In this document: positions 19,837 through 31,400 of the stretch, piece by piece
Layout: each line of letters starts with the position of its first letter
Numbering within the stretch: the first letter of the stretch is position 1
NCBI RefSeq assembly: GCF_002284535.1
Contig: NZ_NPKH01000039.1
Location: 338,789 to 402,788 of the forward strand
Length of the DNA: 64,000 nt
Reading direction: 5' to 3'
Source: Mesorhizobium wenxiniae
GTDB lineage: Bacteria > Pseudomonadota > Alphaproteobacteria > Rhizobiales > Rhizobiaceae
Position numbers and translations under genes: made by a program
The notes under the pieces: generated by a model
Database searches by the model: none
What the model saw: only the letters and a program-made list of their open reading frames with translations
What the model was told of the DNA's origin: nothing

Positions 19837-21468
19837 TCAAAGTTGGACAAGCGGACCCAGTGCAGCCTTCAATGGATCGAGGGCATCGCCGTACAGTTTC
19901 CAGCGCTCTACAGAGGACGAATAGATCGGCTGGCGCACCTGCCAGCGGCTTGGCGTTCGTACCGTGCGCTCGGTTTCGTGGAAATGCAGACAAGCATCGT
20001 CCCATTCCATGCCGAGAAATCCGATCAATCCACGGGCGCGGGTTTCGAAATCGGCCACGGTTTCTTCGTAAGGCATGTCGTGGATGGCCAGCGGAACGAC
20101 CTTGGCCCAGTGGCGCATCAAGCGATCATATTGCCGGTAATACTGCCCAAGCTTGGCCAGATCGGCATTGTAGCCGTGGGCATCGGAAAAATTATGCATG
20201 AAACAGGACGTGCAATTGTCCATCGGGTCACGCCGGCAGTGGACGATGCGGGCATTTGGCAAAATGAGACCGATGAAAGCCAGCAGCTCGAAATTATGCG
20301 GCATCTTGTCGACGACACGCGCCGCCTTGCCGTTGCGCTTGTTGAGATGGCCGAGATATTTCGAGCCAAGCTCCTTCGCCTTCGTCGGTGTGAGCGAAAC
20401 CATGGCCTTGGCGAAAATCGCCGGATCAGGCTGGTCGAATCCAAGTTCGCCGGCCAATGAACGGATCGTCGCCAGCTCGCCGGCGCCGTAAATATCGTGA
20501 TGGCTGGCGCATATCTGCTCGGTCAGCGTCGTTCCTGAACGGGGCATACCGACGATGAAGACCGGACGTTCGGACGGATTGCCGAACTTTGGCCGCGCTT
20601 CGAAAAAGCCGGCGTCGAAAGTCTCGATGAAGCTGTCATAGAGCCGCGTGTGCAGGGCAATGTCGAAATCATTGCCGGAGATTGCCTTGGCCCTGGCGAA
20701 ATGGCGGATGGCCAGGCCATACTCGTGCTGGTCGTTGAGGATTTTTCCGGCGGCGTGATGCAGGATAACCCGCTCGCGATCGGTGGTCATCGGCAGTTCG
20801 AGGCGGGCCTGCACCAAAGCCAGAGCTGGATCGCCCTTGACGGCCCGACGCGCGAGCACCAGCCCGGACAGCGCCTCGACATTTGCCTTGTCGATGGCGA
20901 TGGCACGGCCAAAGCATTCGACCGCCTCGGCTTGTCGGCCCATGTCGGTGAGCAGGTCGCCCATACCGATAAGCGCCGTCAGCGAATGGCTGTTGACCGC
21001 CAGCGCACGGCGATAGAAACCCTCGGCGACATCGCCTTCGAGTTGGCTCCGGTAGGATTTGCCGAGATTGCACAATGCCTCGACAAGCCGGCCGTCGAGC
21101 TCGATCGCTTTTCTTAGCTGTTTGCGCGCCAGCTCGATGTTGCCGATCAGGTTGTAGGCGTTGCCGAGATTGTTGCGGAAAATGGCGTTGCCCGGTTCGA
21201 GCTTCACCGCACGCTTCATGAAGTCGATGGCCGTCTCATTTTGCTGGGCCTCGATCGCCAGGGTGCCCATCAAATTGAGCGCCATGGCATTTTTGGGCTG
21301 ACGTCGAAGCACGGTTTGATAGCAGAACTCGGCTTCGCGAAAGCGCTTGCGGCGCTGCAGGTCGATGCCGCGCTGCAATGTCTCCGGCGCCGGCTCGCCA
21401 GCGCTCGGCAGTAAATCCTGGACCATGGCCGGCACGCCGAAGGGTTGCCGGCGCGGCAGATGCGGCAT
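19837..21468 (-). CDS. TPR-repeat sulfotransferase
   Basis: This 543-residue protein has tetratricopeptide repeats at about 25-270 (for example NAMALNLMGTLAIEAQQNET and SLTALIGMGDLLTDMGRQAE). A sulfotransferase domain follows at about 295-540. The PAPS 5'-phosphosulfate loop is GMPRSGTTLTEQICASHH (about 306), and a later VHCRRDPMD matches the 3'-phosphate region. It would transfer sulfate from PAPS to a protein, lipid or sugar. No signal peptide or membrane helix is visible, so it acts in the cytoplasm. GGGGGTGA precedes the ATG at 21468. The acceptor is unknown; the neighbours give no pathway. Confidence 0.92.
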   Translation of the reverse strand: MPHLPRRQPFGVPAMVQDLLPSAGEPAPETLQRGIDLQRRKRFREAEFCYQTVLRRQPKNAMALNLMGTLAIEAQQNETAIDFMKRAVKLEPGNAIFRNNLGNAYNLIGNIELARKQLRKAIELDGRLVEALCNLGKSYRSQLEGDVAEGFYRRALAVNSHSLTALIGMGDLLTDMGRQAEAVECFGRAIAIDKANVEALSGLVLARRAVKGDPALALVQARLELPMTTDRERVILHHAAGKILNDQHEYGLAIRHFARAKAISGNDFDIALHTRLYDSFIETFDAGFFEARPKFGNPSERPVFIVGMPRSGTTLTEQICASHHDIYGAGELATIRSLAGELGFDQPDPAIFAKAMVSLTPTKAKELGSKYLGHLNKRNGKAARVVDKMPHNFELLAFIGLILPNARIVHCRRDPMDNCTSCFMHNFSDAHGYNADLAKLGQYYRQYDRLMRHWAKVVPLAIHDMPYEETVADFETRARGLIGFLGMEWDDACLHFHETERTVRTPSRWQVRQPIYSSSVERWKLYGDALDPLKAALGPLVQL

Positions 21469-21530
21469 CCTTCACCCCCAATCGCTGCGTGCGACCGCAG
21501 TCAGCCTGAACCAACAGGAATTCGAAGCAA

Positions 21531-22211
21531 TCAGAATTTGAATGTAACGCCAAGCTGCAGATTGTGGGAATTCAACTTGCCGTTCGAGAATACAGCATCG
21601 CCTTCGCGGGAGGAATCGAAGTCGACGCCTGAAACGGCCTTGAACCTGTAGCCGAAATCGAGGTCGATATTCTGCGCCAGCGCGTAGGTGACGCCGGCTC
21701 CCAACTGGCCGGCGAAACCCCACCCACCACGCCCGTATCCGTACAAGTGACCACCCCAAGTTGTGTCGGCGGTCACATGGGCGGCGCCGATGCCGCCGCC
21801 GACGTAGAGCTTGGCATCTCCAAAATGAGCAACGTCGGCCCAGACATTGGCGAGCAGATAGGTAGCGGACAAATCGCCGTCAGCCGGAAACCAGGCACTC
21901 ACACCCTCCTGATACGAATTCGCCTTGTAGCGGGCATAGGACAGTTCGCCTTCGACCCGAAACACATCGTTGATCCGCCTACCGACGACGCCGCCGATCA
22001 CGAAGCCGGTGTCGAACTCCATCGAAAAGTCGTTGTTGTAGTAATCGGCATGTGTTTTCACGCGATTCGGGAAGCTGGCGCCACCAAACAGTGTGACATA
22101 CCAGAGATCCTGGGCCGCCGGAATTTCGACCGCCGCTTCGGCGGCATTGGCCGAATTCCAGCCAAGCATCAGGGCCATTGCGGACACGCCAGCCAGCAAG
22201 CGCATTCTCAT
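21531..22211 (-). CDS. Outer-membrane beta-barrel protein (Omp25-like)
   Basis: This 226-residue protein starts with a signal peptide (MRMRLLAGVSAMALMLGWNS, cleavage after ANA). Its alternating strands end in the aromatic terminus LQLGVTFKF, the outer-membrane insertion signal ending in Phe. The repeated GYGRGG, GAGVTYALAQNIDLDFGYRF and similar hairpins are typical of eight-stranded barrels of the Omp25/Omp31 and opacity-protein type in Rhizobiales. GGGGGA stands six bases before the ATG at 22211; the longer frame to 22226 only adds residues before the signal peptide. It likely has a structural or adhesive role. Confidence 0.88.
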   Translation of the reverse strand: MRMRLLAGVSAMALMLGWNSANAAEAAVEIPAAQDLWYVTLFGGASFPNRVKTHADYYNNDFSMEFDTGFVIGGVVGRRINDVFRVEGELSYARYKANSYQEGVSAWFPADGDLSATYLLANVWADVAHFGDAKLYVGGGIGAAHVTADTTWGGHLYGYGRGGWGFAGQLGAGVTYALAQNIDLDFGYRFKAVSGVDFDSSREGDAVFSNGKLNSHNLQLGVTFKF

Positions 22212-22327
22212 CGGCGAATCCCCCACGACAATTAACAGGCAATATCACGTCCAGTGCACGCATAACGTCCAGTGCATGGCTGAACTGTCAACGTGAAAAC
22301 CAGGCGGGGTCGACCTCCGGAAATCGC

Positions 22328-22345
22328 TGTTGCAACGTTGCAACA
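22328..22345. promoter_or_regulatory. Perfect 18-bp palindrome upstream of the Omp gene
   Basis: TGTTGCAACGTTGCAACA is a perfect inverted repeat with a central CG, 117 bp before the Omp start and 70 bp past the ccmC stop. The central-CG form resembles LacI-family operators. No LacI gene is in the window, so the regulator is unassigned. It could control the Omp gene. Confidence 0.5.
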
Positions 22346-22414
22346 TTTTTTACTTGCGCCTCATCGTGTCGGGCGCATTCGAATGAAGGACCTGACCGGT
22401 AGTCAGGGTGCCCC

Positions 22415-23176
22415 CTAGCCGGGCTTGTCTGCCTGCCTCGCCGCGACTCGGCGCATGGAGATGACGCGGCGGCGGCGAATTTCCGTGCGCATTGCCATCA
22501 GATGCAACGCGAAGAACAGCACGGTAAAGCCTAGAGCCATCACCAGCAACGGCCTCAGCATAGAGGGGTCAATGGTCGAGCCACCCATGCGGAACACCGA
22601 AGCCGGCTGATGCAGCGTGTTCCACCAGTCGACCGAGAACTTGATGATCGGGATGTTTATGAAGCCGACCAGGGTGATGATTGCGGCGGCCCAGGCGGCG
22701 CGCGCCGCATCGTCGAGTGCCCGCGTCAGCGCGATGATGCCGAGATACATCAGAAACAGCACGAACACCGAGGTCAGCCGCGCGTCCCACACCCACCAGG
22801 TGCCCCACATCGGCTTGCCCCAGATCGAGCCGGTGATCAGCGCGAGTGCTGTAAAGACGGCGCCGATGGGTGCCGCCGATTTCAGCGCGACATCGGCCAG
22901 CGGATGGCGCCATACCAGCGTGCCCAACGCGAAAACCGCCATCAGCGTGAAACACATCATGGCCAGCCAGGCGAAGGGCACATGGATATACATGATGCGC
23001 ACGGTGATGCCTTGCTGGAAATCCTCCGGCGCAGCGAAGCTCATATAGAGCCCGGCGGCCAAGATGAGTGCGGCGATGGTCGCCAGCCACGGCACCACCT
23101 TTTCGGCCAACCAGACAAACCGCGTCGGGTTGGCGAAATCCATCCAGCCGCTGAGGCGTGAAGTCAGGTCACTCAT
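22415..23176 (-). CDS. ccmC: Heme exporter/chaperone-loading protein CcmC
   Basis: This 253-residue membrane protein has six predicted helices and the CcmC tryptophan-rich heme-handling motif WGTWWVWDARLTS at about 120-132, with conserved periplasmic histidines (MYIHVPFAW, NTLHQPAS). CcmC passes heme to CcmE during cytochrome c maturation at the inner membrane. The other ccm genes are not adjacent: ndvA lies upstream and an Omp gene downstream. The end (RRRVISMRRVAARQ) is basic and cytoplasmic. Confidence 0.95.
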   Translation of the reverse strand: MSDLTSRLSGWMDFANPTRFVWLAEKVVPWLATIAALILAAGLYMSFAAPEDFQQGITVRIMYIHVPFAWLAMMCFTLMAVFALGTLVWRHPLADVALKSAAPIGAVFTALALITGSIWGKPMWGTWWVWDARLTSVFVLFLMYLGIIALTRALDDAARAAWAAAIITLVGFINIPIIKFSVDWWNTLHQPASVFRMGGSTIDPSMLRPLLVMALGFTVLFFALHLMAMRTEIRRRRVISMRRVAARQADKPG

Positions 23177-23231
23177 GCGGCCTTACATAAACCGGCGACG
23201 CTTTTGGGGCAATCGAGTGGTGGTGTCGCAG

Positions 23232-23276
23232 GCTGCCTTCCCTTCTCCCATAGGACAGGTGAGAAGGGAAGGCAGC
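23232..23276. terminator. Strong hairpin after ndvA
   Basis: GCTGCCTTCCCTTCTC (23232-23247) and GAGAAGGGAAGGCAGC (23261-23276) form a perfect 16-bp stem with a 13-nt loop, starting 9 bp past the ndvA stop and 56 bp before ccmC. No long T tract follows, so it may work as a terminator or a transcript-stabilising element. Confidence 0.6.
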
Positions 23277-23284
23277 TTGGCCGC

Positions 23285-25057
23285 TCAGGCGGCCTCGTCC
23301 GTGATGGTGCGGCTGAGGCGGCGGACTTCCTCGTCGTTGAGCAGGCCGCCGGCGCGCAGCAGGCTGGCGAAGCGGCCATTGCGCATCGACAATTCGACGA
23401 AGCCCCCCATTTCGACCACCTTGCCCTTGTCCATGAACACAACCAGATCGGCATCTCGAACGGTGGTCAAGCGGTGGGCGATGATGAAGGTAGTGCGGCC
23501 GCGCCGCAATTCGTCGATCGCTTCCTTGACGCGGTCTTCCGTCTCGACATCGAGCGCGCTGGTCGCTTCGTCGAGCACCAGGATGGGCGAATCCTTCAGC
23601 ACGGCGCGCGCGATCGCGATACGCTGGCGCTCGCCGCCCGAAAGCTGTCCCCCGCGTTCGCCGACGACCGTGTCGTAGCCGTTGCTCTTCGACAGGATGA
23701 AATCCTGCGCGGCAGCGGCATTGGCGGCAGCGTGGACCTCATCATAGGTCGCCTCGGCGCGCCCGACGCGGATATTGTCCTCGATCGAGCGGTTGAGCAG
23801 GCCCGCATCCTGGAACACGGTGGCGATCGAGTGGCGCAGCGACTTGCGGGTCACCGTACGGGTATCGATGCCATCGATCAGAATCCGGCCGCTGGACGGC
23901 GCAAACACGCGCTGCAAAAGATTGATGAGCGTGGTCTTGCCCGCGCCCGTCGGACCGACGACGGCGACGGTCTGGCCGGCATGGACCTCGAACGACACGT
24001 CGTTCACGCCCTGCCCCGAATTGGCGAATTCGAAGCTGACGTTTTCAAAACGCACATGACCAGTGACGTTGCCGAGGTCACGCAACCCGTCCGGCTCGGC
24101 GGCGTCGGCCGCGGAGTCCTCGAGGCGGTAAAATTCCTCGAGCTTGGCCCTGGCTTCCGAAATCTGGTTGGCGAAGGCCGACATCTGGTCGAGCCGGGCA
24201 ATCAGCAGCGTTGCAAAGCCGGTAAAGGCGATGACGTCACCGATACGCAATTGGCCATGCATGACCAGATAGGAGCCGATCAACAGCACGACCATCATCG
24301 AAATGGTGGACGACAGGCGGTGCAGGGCGTTGGCCAATGCCCACCAGTCGAGAACCGGATATTGGGCATCAAGCAGATTCTTGACATAACGCTTCAAGGC
24401 GTCGGTCTCGTGGCCGATTCGATTGTAGCTCTGCAGCACGGCGACGTTGCTGACCGAGTCGCTCACATGCGCGAACACCTGGTGAAAATGCCGCTCCACG
24501 GACGCTTGGCCTTCCCTGGTCCGACGCATCACCAGCCGCCCGATTCCGACATAGAGCGCGCCCAGCGCCAGCAGGACCATCGACATGCGAATATCCATGC
24601 TGAGCGCCGTCGGCACCAGCAGAACCAGTGCGACGACAGTGGACAAATGCTGCCTCATGAACTCGAGCCAGAGGCTGAACAGGGTCTCGACCGCGCGCAG
24701 AAGCGTATGCAGAGAATTGGAGGTGCCGCGCTGATGATGCCAAGCAAGCGGCATGGTGATCACGCGCTCGAATGACTGGCAAAGCACCTCGCTGCGTCGT
24801 GCATGGGCAAAGCGGTCAGCGCCGCGCGCCACGAGAACGAAGGCGACGACGTTGAAGACGCCTATACCGGCCCATACGGCGAGCGTCGAAAAGACCGAGC
24901 CGCCGTCCGAAATAGCATCGATCACCCGTCCGAACATGATCGGCTCAAGGATGGCGATAATGGCCAGCGCGACATTCGCCCCGCAGATAAACGCTACGCG
25001 TTTTCTGTCGGCAGCGAGATAACCAAGCGCTCTCCAGTAGATCTGCAGAAGGGACAC
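23285..25057 (-). CDS. ndvA: Cyclic beta-1,2-glucan ABC exporter NdvA
   Basis: This 590-residue half-transporter has six membrane helices in its first 300 residues and a C-terminal ATPase. Walker A is GPTGAGKTT (about 366), the signature LSGGERQ (about 472) and Walker B ILVLDEATSALD (about 496). The N-terminus (MSLLQIYWRALGYLAADRKR) is that of NdvA/ChvA, which exports cyclic beta-1,2-glucan to the periplasm; loss in rhizobia and Agrobacterium impairs osmotic adaptation, motility and plant interaction. ndvB, the synthase, lies 358 bp upstream on the same strand. Confidence 0.97.
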   Translation of the reverse strand: MSLLQIYWRALGYLAADRKRVAFICGANVALAIIAILEPIMFGRVIDAISDGGSVFSTLAVWAGIGVFNVVAFVLVARGADRFAHARRSEVLCQSFERVITMPLAWHHQRGTSNSLHTLLRAVETLFSLWLEFMRQHLSTVVALVLLVPTALSMDIRMSMVLLALGALYVGIGRLVMRRTREGQASVERHFHQVFAHVSDSVSNVAVLQSYNRIGHETDALKRYVKNLLDAQYPVLDWWALANALHRLSSTISMMVVLLIGSYLVMHGQLRIGDVIAFTGFATLLIARLDQMSAFANQISEARAKLEEFYRLEDSAADAAEPDGLRDLGNVTGHVRFENVSFEFANSGQGVNDVSFEVHAGQTVAVVGPTGAGKTTLINLLQRVFAPSSGRILIDGIDTRTVTRKSLRHSIATVFQDAGLLNRSIEDNIRVGRAEATYDEVHAAANAAAAQDFILSKSNGYDTVVGERGGQLSGGERQRIAIARAVLKDSPILVLDEATSALDVETEDRVKEAIDELRRGRTTFIIAHRLTTVRDADLVVFMDKGKVVEMGGFVELSMRNGRFASLLRAGGLLNDEEVRRLSRTITDEAA

Positions 25058-25415
25058 TTCAGCTACTCCGGCAAATTGTTATTGTGCACTGCATCATTTT
25101 CTACACGTACCCGTTGACGTGTCGCGAAACAATGCTCGTGTACCCCTTCAGTTCCCAATTCGCGAACAAAAGATGGCGACGTTGCGAAATCTGTCGTGAT
25201 CACCTAACGGTTTGAGAAAAAAGGTAAAATGTCAGCCCTGCGGCAAAATCGTGGCAGGCTGCAAGCACTGCCGCAATTTTAATCAGCAACTGGTCATGTT
25301 CGAATCCCTAAAGGCTGCACTGGCTTTTGGGAAAGCTCATGCGCAATAGAATTTCTAGAGCAACCTTAAACAACGCGCATCCCCAGGACGTGCAAAAACG
25401 CCAAAATCCTTGGAA
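25058..25415. other. ndvB-ndvA intergenic region
   Basis: This 358-bp gap between two same-strand genes holds no coding frame. TGCGGCA and TGCCGCA near 25238-25275 could pair around a long loop, a weak candidate terminator for ndvB. The length suggests that ndvA has its own promoter here. Confidence 0.45.
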
Positions 25416-28400
25416 CTACGCCGGTATCCTGACGACCACCTCGGCCTTGTCGCCGGCTTTCGGTTCGAAAGACGAAGCCTTCGTCTTTTTACCATCTACC
25501 TCTAACGAGATGGCTTTGACCTTGGCGTCGCGGACAACGCGAACCCTGAGTTCGGCCCCCAGCACCTTCAGCGTTGCTGTATAACCATTCCAATGGCTGG
25601 GGAGTTTCGGCCTGAACCGAATGCGCTCGCCCCTGCGCTCAATGCCGAGGATGCCCTCGACCGCCGCGCGATAAAGCCAGCCGGCCGAGCCGGTGTACCA
25701 GGTCCAGCCACCGCGGCCGCCCTTGCCTTGCCCGGCGTAGACGTCGGCCGCGACGACATAAGGCTCGACGCGGTAGTGCTCGGCAGCGGCCTCGTCGAGC
25801 GCGTGGTTGACCGGGTTGAGCATCGAGAGACAGCGGTAGGCGTCGTCGGTGCGCCCCATTTCGGCGAGCGCAATGACGAACCATGTCGCCGCGTGGGTGT
25901 ACTGGCCGCCGTTTTCACGGACACCCGGCGGGTAGCTCTTGATGTAGCCTGGATTCTGTTCCGTCCTGGAGAAGGGCGGGGTGAAAAGCTTGACGATCTT
26001 GAGCTCGTCGTCGACGAGCATTTTCATCGCCTGCTGCATCGCCGTCGTCGACCGCGCCGGATCGCCCTCGCCCGACAGCACGCTCCACGACTGGGCAATC
26101 GAGTCGATCTTGCACTCCTGCGAACCGCGCGACCCCAGTGGCGTGCCGTCGTCGAAGCTGCCGCGACGGTACCATTCACCATCCCAGGCCGTGCTTTCCA
26201 GCGCCCGCTTCAGCACGTCAGCGTGTTTCGTCCAGGCTTGCGCGCGCTTGGGATCGCCTTCCGCCTTGGCGACAGGTGCAAAGTCGCCCAGCGTTTTCAG
26301 CAGGAACCAGCCCAGCCAGACGCTCTCGCCCTTACCGTGCTCGCCGACACGGTTCATGCCGTCGTTCCAGTCGCCACCGAGGATCAGCGGCAGTCCGGCG
26401 GGGCTGCTGCGCTTGATCGCAAGGTCAAGTGCGCGTGCGCAATGATCATAGAGTGAAGCGGTCTTCTTCGAGATCTCCGGGGTGAAGAAGGCGTCGTGCT
26501 CGCCTTCTTCCAGAGGCGGCCCGTCGATGAAGGGCAGTTGTTCCCTCAGGATCGCGGTATCGCCGGTCACCTGCAAGTAGTGTGACGTGGCGTGGGCGAG
26601 CCAGACAACGTCGTCGGAAATCATGGTGCGGACGCCTGCCTCGGTGCGCGGCAGCCACCAGTGCTGCACGTCACCTTCGGGGAATTGCCGCCGCGCCGCG
26701 TTGAGGATCTGGTCGCGCGCCAATTTCTGATCATGGACAAGCAGAGCCAGCGTGTCCTGCAACTGATCGCGGAAGCCAAAAGCGCCGCTCGCCTGGTAAA
26801 ACGCGGAGCGGGCGCGGATGCGGCAGGCAAGGCTCTGATAGGGCAGCCAGTGGTTGACCATGGCGTTGAGCGCCTTGTCCGGCGTCTCGACCTGGATGGT
26901 GTCGAGAAACCCCCGCCAGGTGCGTTCGTTGTCAGCCAGCCGCTGATCGAAATCCTTGCTGCTATGATGCTGTACCAGCGCGCTGGCTTCCTCGGCAGAG
27001 GCTGCATCGCCGAGCAGCCAGAGCAGCGTCACGTCGCCGCCGGCAGGGATGTCGATGTCGCGTGCAATTGCAGCACAAGGATCATCGCCGGCCTCGACGC
27101 GGCCCGACAGGCTGGCGCCGCTGAGCACGGCATGCGGAAGTTCGCTGGTGCCGTGCCGGCCGATGAACTCGCCGCGGTCGGCCGTTACAGAATGTGCCGC
27201 GCTGTCGGTGGCCAGGAAGGCGACCCGGTCGCTGAAGTCGAGCCCGTACGGATTTTGCGCCAGCAACGCGCCCGTCACAGCATCCCTGGACGGAACGATG
27301 GTCGCCGCCGTGCGCGAACGATGGCTGCCAAGAACCCATTCCGCATAGGCATAAACCCGCAGGCGCGCCGGCACCGAACCCGAATTCTGGATGCGCAATC
27401 GGGAGATTTTCACCGGATCGACAGGATCCACCACATGGGTCAAGTCCATCGACAGCGGTCCGCGCTTCGAACGGAAGGTCGAAAAACCCTGTCCGTGCCA
27501 TGTTTCGTAGGTCATGGCGGGATCGCGCACGACTGCGGCCGCCGGCGAGAACGCCCGGCCGTTGGCGTGATCGTAGATATAGATGCCCTCGCCGGGCCGG
27601 TTGGTGACCGGGTCGTTCGCCCACGGCGTCAATTGATAGTCGCGGCTGTTTCGGCTCCAGGTGAAGGCAGCGCCTTCAGCCGAAACATGGAAACCGAACG
27701 AGGCGTTGGAGACGACGTTGATCCAGGGCTGCGGCGTCGTACGCCGGCCAGCAAGGCGCACGACATAGTGGCGTCCGTCGCCCTCGAAGCCGCCAAAACC
27801 GTTCCACTGATTGAGCCCGCTGCCGTCGGCACTGCCTTCGATCGAGGCCTGGGCAGCCCATGCCTGCGGCGCCGGCGGAGACGGTTCGCGAAGCGCTGCT
27901 GCACCTGCCGGCTGCAAAGCGTCCCGTGCTTGCAGCGCAGCGGCCTCGGCGCGCTCGATCTGATCGAAGATGGTGCCGTTTCGCGTGTGCAGGGCGACGC
28001 GGGCGACGGCGAGCAGCGTCTTGTAGGTCGTTTCGTCCATGAGATCGCGGCGCACGGCGAAGATGTGCTGGCGGGGTCCGAGCTCCTTGCCGCGCAGACG
28101 GCTGTTTTCGCACAGCGTCTCGACTGCCCGTTGCAGATCCTGCACGTAGGATGAAGCCTGCTCGTTGACCACGACAAAGTCGATCATCATGCCGCGGGCG
28201 CGCATATATTCCTGGAAGCGGAGCGCCTGGGCAACGATTTCGAGATCGGCGACATCGCCGATCCTGACCAGGAAAATCGGAAAGTCGCCGGATATGCTGG
28301 TCGGCCACAGACTGGACTGCTTACCGAGCCCGGAGGCGATCGATTCGGCCGGAAGGCGCAGGAACGGATCAGGATAGATCAGATAACGCGCCAGATTCTG

Positions 28401-31400
28401 CACATTGGCGGCATCGGCAAGGCTGAGGCCGAGATGACGGGTCTGCACCTGCGAGCGGGTCCAGGCGAGCATCGCCTGACGGGCGAAGGCTTCCGGATGA
28501 TCGAGCCGCGCAATGGCATCTTCGAGTTCGGCACGGTTGGCGCCGACGGCAGTCCAGAAGGTCAGCGATATCTTCTTGTTGGCCGGCACGCGCATCTGTC
28601 GGCGAAGTGCTGCGACCGGATCCAGCGTGAAGCCGGAATGGCCGCCAAGCTTGGCGCCGGGATCGAAGGCGGCGGCCTCGGTTATGGTGCGGCCGCGGCC
28701 GATGAAGGCGCGCCGGTCGGTTTCGGCCTCGGCGTCGCGCGTCGACCCAGACGGGTCGGTGACGAAGTGGACCATGGTGACATCAGGCTCGTCCGTTTCC
28801 CGCTTGCGTCTTGTGGCGAAGATCGCCCCGTTATTCGCAGCGATTTCGGTTTCCACGAACATTTTCGAGAAGGCCGGATGCGCGTTGTCGGATGCGTCGT
28901 AGCCCAGCACCAGTTCGGCAAAGGAGGTCACTTCGATATGCCGATCGACCGGGCCGTCATTGTAGAGCGTCACCCGCCGGCCTTCGCCGTTTCCTTCCGA
29001 GATGACGATGCATTCGACCTCCGAACGCAGTGATCCCACCGACTTGATGAAGCTCGCCTTGTCGTCGGAGAACAGCGTCTGCACTTCTTCGTCGGTGGCA
29101 CGCTTCGGCTCGGCGGTGGCCGACCACCAGTCGCCGGTGCCGGCGTCGCGCAGGAAGATATAGGAGCCAAGCCGATCCTCGGTTGGATCCGGCTGCCAGC
29201 GCGTGACGGCAAGCTCGCCCCAGCGGCTATAGCCGGAGCCGGTCGCGGTGACCATGACCGAGTAGCGGCCATTGGACATGACGCTGGTCGAACGCAGCGC
29301 CTTGAGCGGGTTGAGCACGATGCGCGTATCGGGGCTCTCGACTTCCGTTTCGTCCTTCGACCGTTCGTCGGCCTCGGTCCTGACGGTGGCGGTCGGGATG
29401 TCGCGCGGCGCTCTTTCCTGCAGCAGCAACTCGGCCGACTCGATCACCGGATCGCTGTGGAAGCGGTCGCGCAGGCGTCCTTCGAAGATGGCGTCGGCAA
29501 CGGCGGCGATCGACATCCCGGAATGGTGGGCCATGTAGTTCAGCACGACGACATGGTCGGTGCCCTCCGGCACGCGCTGCGGGGTGAAATCGACCGCATC
29601 GTAGAAGCCGTGCCGCCCAAGGGCGCCAAGCCGCCTCAGTCTGGCAAGGTTCTGCACCGATTCACGCGGGGTGAACTGCGCCGCCAGCACGGTCGCATAA
29701 GGCGCAATCACCGTGTTCTGGCCAAGACCTCGCTTCAGGCCCAGCCCGGGCACGCCGAAATTGGTGTATTGGTAGGTCAGTTCGCGGTCGCGGGCATTGT
29801 AGGCCGCTTCCGAGATCCCCCAGGGCACGTTCTTCGAGCGGCCGTACTGGATCTGACGTTTGATGATGAGCTTGCTGGTCTGGTTGAGGATGCTGCCTTG
29901 CGCCTCCTTCATCACCAGCGGCGGCATAAGATACTCGAACATCGAGCCGGACCAGGACATCAGTGCGCCCTTGAACCCGATCTCGACGATCGGCCGGCCG
30001 AGGTGGAACCAGTGCTCCGTCGGCAGATCGCCCTTGGCGATGGCGAACAGGCTGGTCAGCCGCGCCTCGGAAGCCAGGAGGTCGTAGCAGCTTTCGTCGA
30101 GCTGATGCTCCTCGACCCGGTAGCCGATCGACAGGAGCTTGCGTTCCTTCCGCATGAGGAAGGAGAAATCCATCTCGAAGGCGAAGCGACGCGTGCGCTC
30201 GCGCAGCGAAAGAAGCTTGGCCCGCAAGGCTTCGACGGCATTGTCGTCGCTATGCGCGTCATGGACATGCGCTTCGCAGGTTGCTTCCAGTCTCGCCGCC
30301 CAGTCGGCGATGGTATCGCTCTGTGTCGATGCGGCCTCGGTATGGATGGCGATGGCGAGCTTGCGAATCTCGCCGGCCAGAACGGCCAGGTTGATGGTGC
30401 GGATCGATGCCATCTCGGGCTGTGCTTTGATCGATTCGACCGCGCGCCGCATGCCGTCGAGGCGATCGGCGAGCCGCTGGCGCAACGGCCGCAACTGGCG
30501 ACGGTCGTCAGGCAACTCCGCCAGGCTTTCGTCGAGGATCGTCACCGTATCGAGAATACCCTCGAAGTCGCCCTGAAGGTGAACTGCAGGCGCCTCCGCC
30601 CATTCGGCGCAGGCGGCCGCTACCGCCACCAGATGGCCGGCAAGATTGCCGCTATCGACGGCGGAAATATAGAGCGGATAGAGCGGTTTCAGCGTCGTCG
30701 TGTCATACCAGTTGAAGAGATGGCCGCGCTCACGCGGCATGCTCTCGATGGTCGACATCGTCGCGTCGATGCGCGTGGTCGCGTCGGACAGACTGATCCA
30801 GCCGAAGTCGCGCGCTGAAATCACCGACAGGAGATAGACGCCGATATTGGTCGGCGAGGTGCGGGGCGCCACGACAGGCGCCGGACTTTCCTGGAAATTG
30901 TCGGGCGGCAGGTTGTGATGCTCTGCCGTCACGAAGGTCTCGAAATAATGCCATGTGCGCCGCGCAACGGTGCGCAGCGCATGGATGTCAGCCGCCGATA
31001 TGCGCAAACGGTCCTCGGTTTCGGCCGAGCGGCTGATCCAGAAAGCGAACGCCGGCGAGCCGATCCAGAACAGCGCGAAGAAGAAGGCGACGAAAGCTCC
31101 GGTGGAATCGGCCAGAACCGGGATGGCGAGGCCGACGACCCCGACAATCACCGCGCCGTACATCATGCCGTAATAGGAGCCGAGATCGTTGTCGCCATTC
31201 TTGTGCGCCTGCGAGGCAGTGCGCCATTCGAGCAGATTCTGCCGACTGACGAACAGACGGTAGAGTGTGCGAATGATGGCGTCGCCCATCATCCAGGCCA
31301 GATGCGCCATCAGCACGATCTTCAGCGCCACCAGGGCGGTGCCGAAGACAACGTCGCGCGCCAGCGCCGAGAAATGGCCGCGCGGCGTCTGGTCGCCGCT

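Noticed and set aside
23204..24775. A 523-codon open frame antisense to ndvA
   Set aside because: ndvA is a complete ABC exporter here; the antisense translation shows no domain.
25299..25307. TTCGAATCC resembling a tRNA T-loop
   Set aside because: The flanking bases do not pair to form a T-stem or acceptor stem; no tRNA gene can be folded here.
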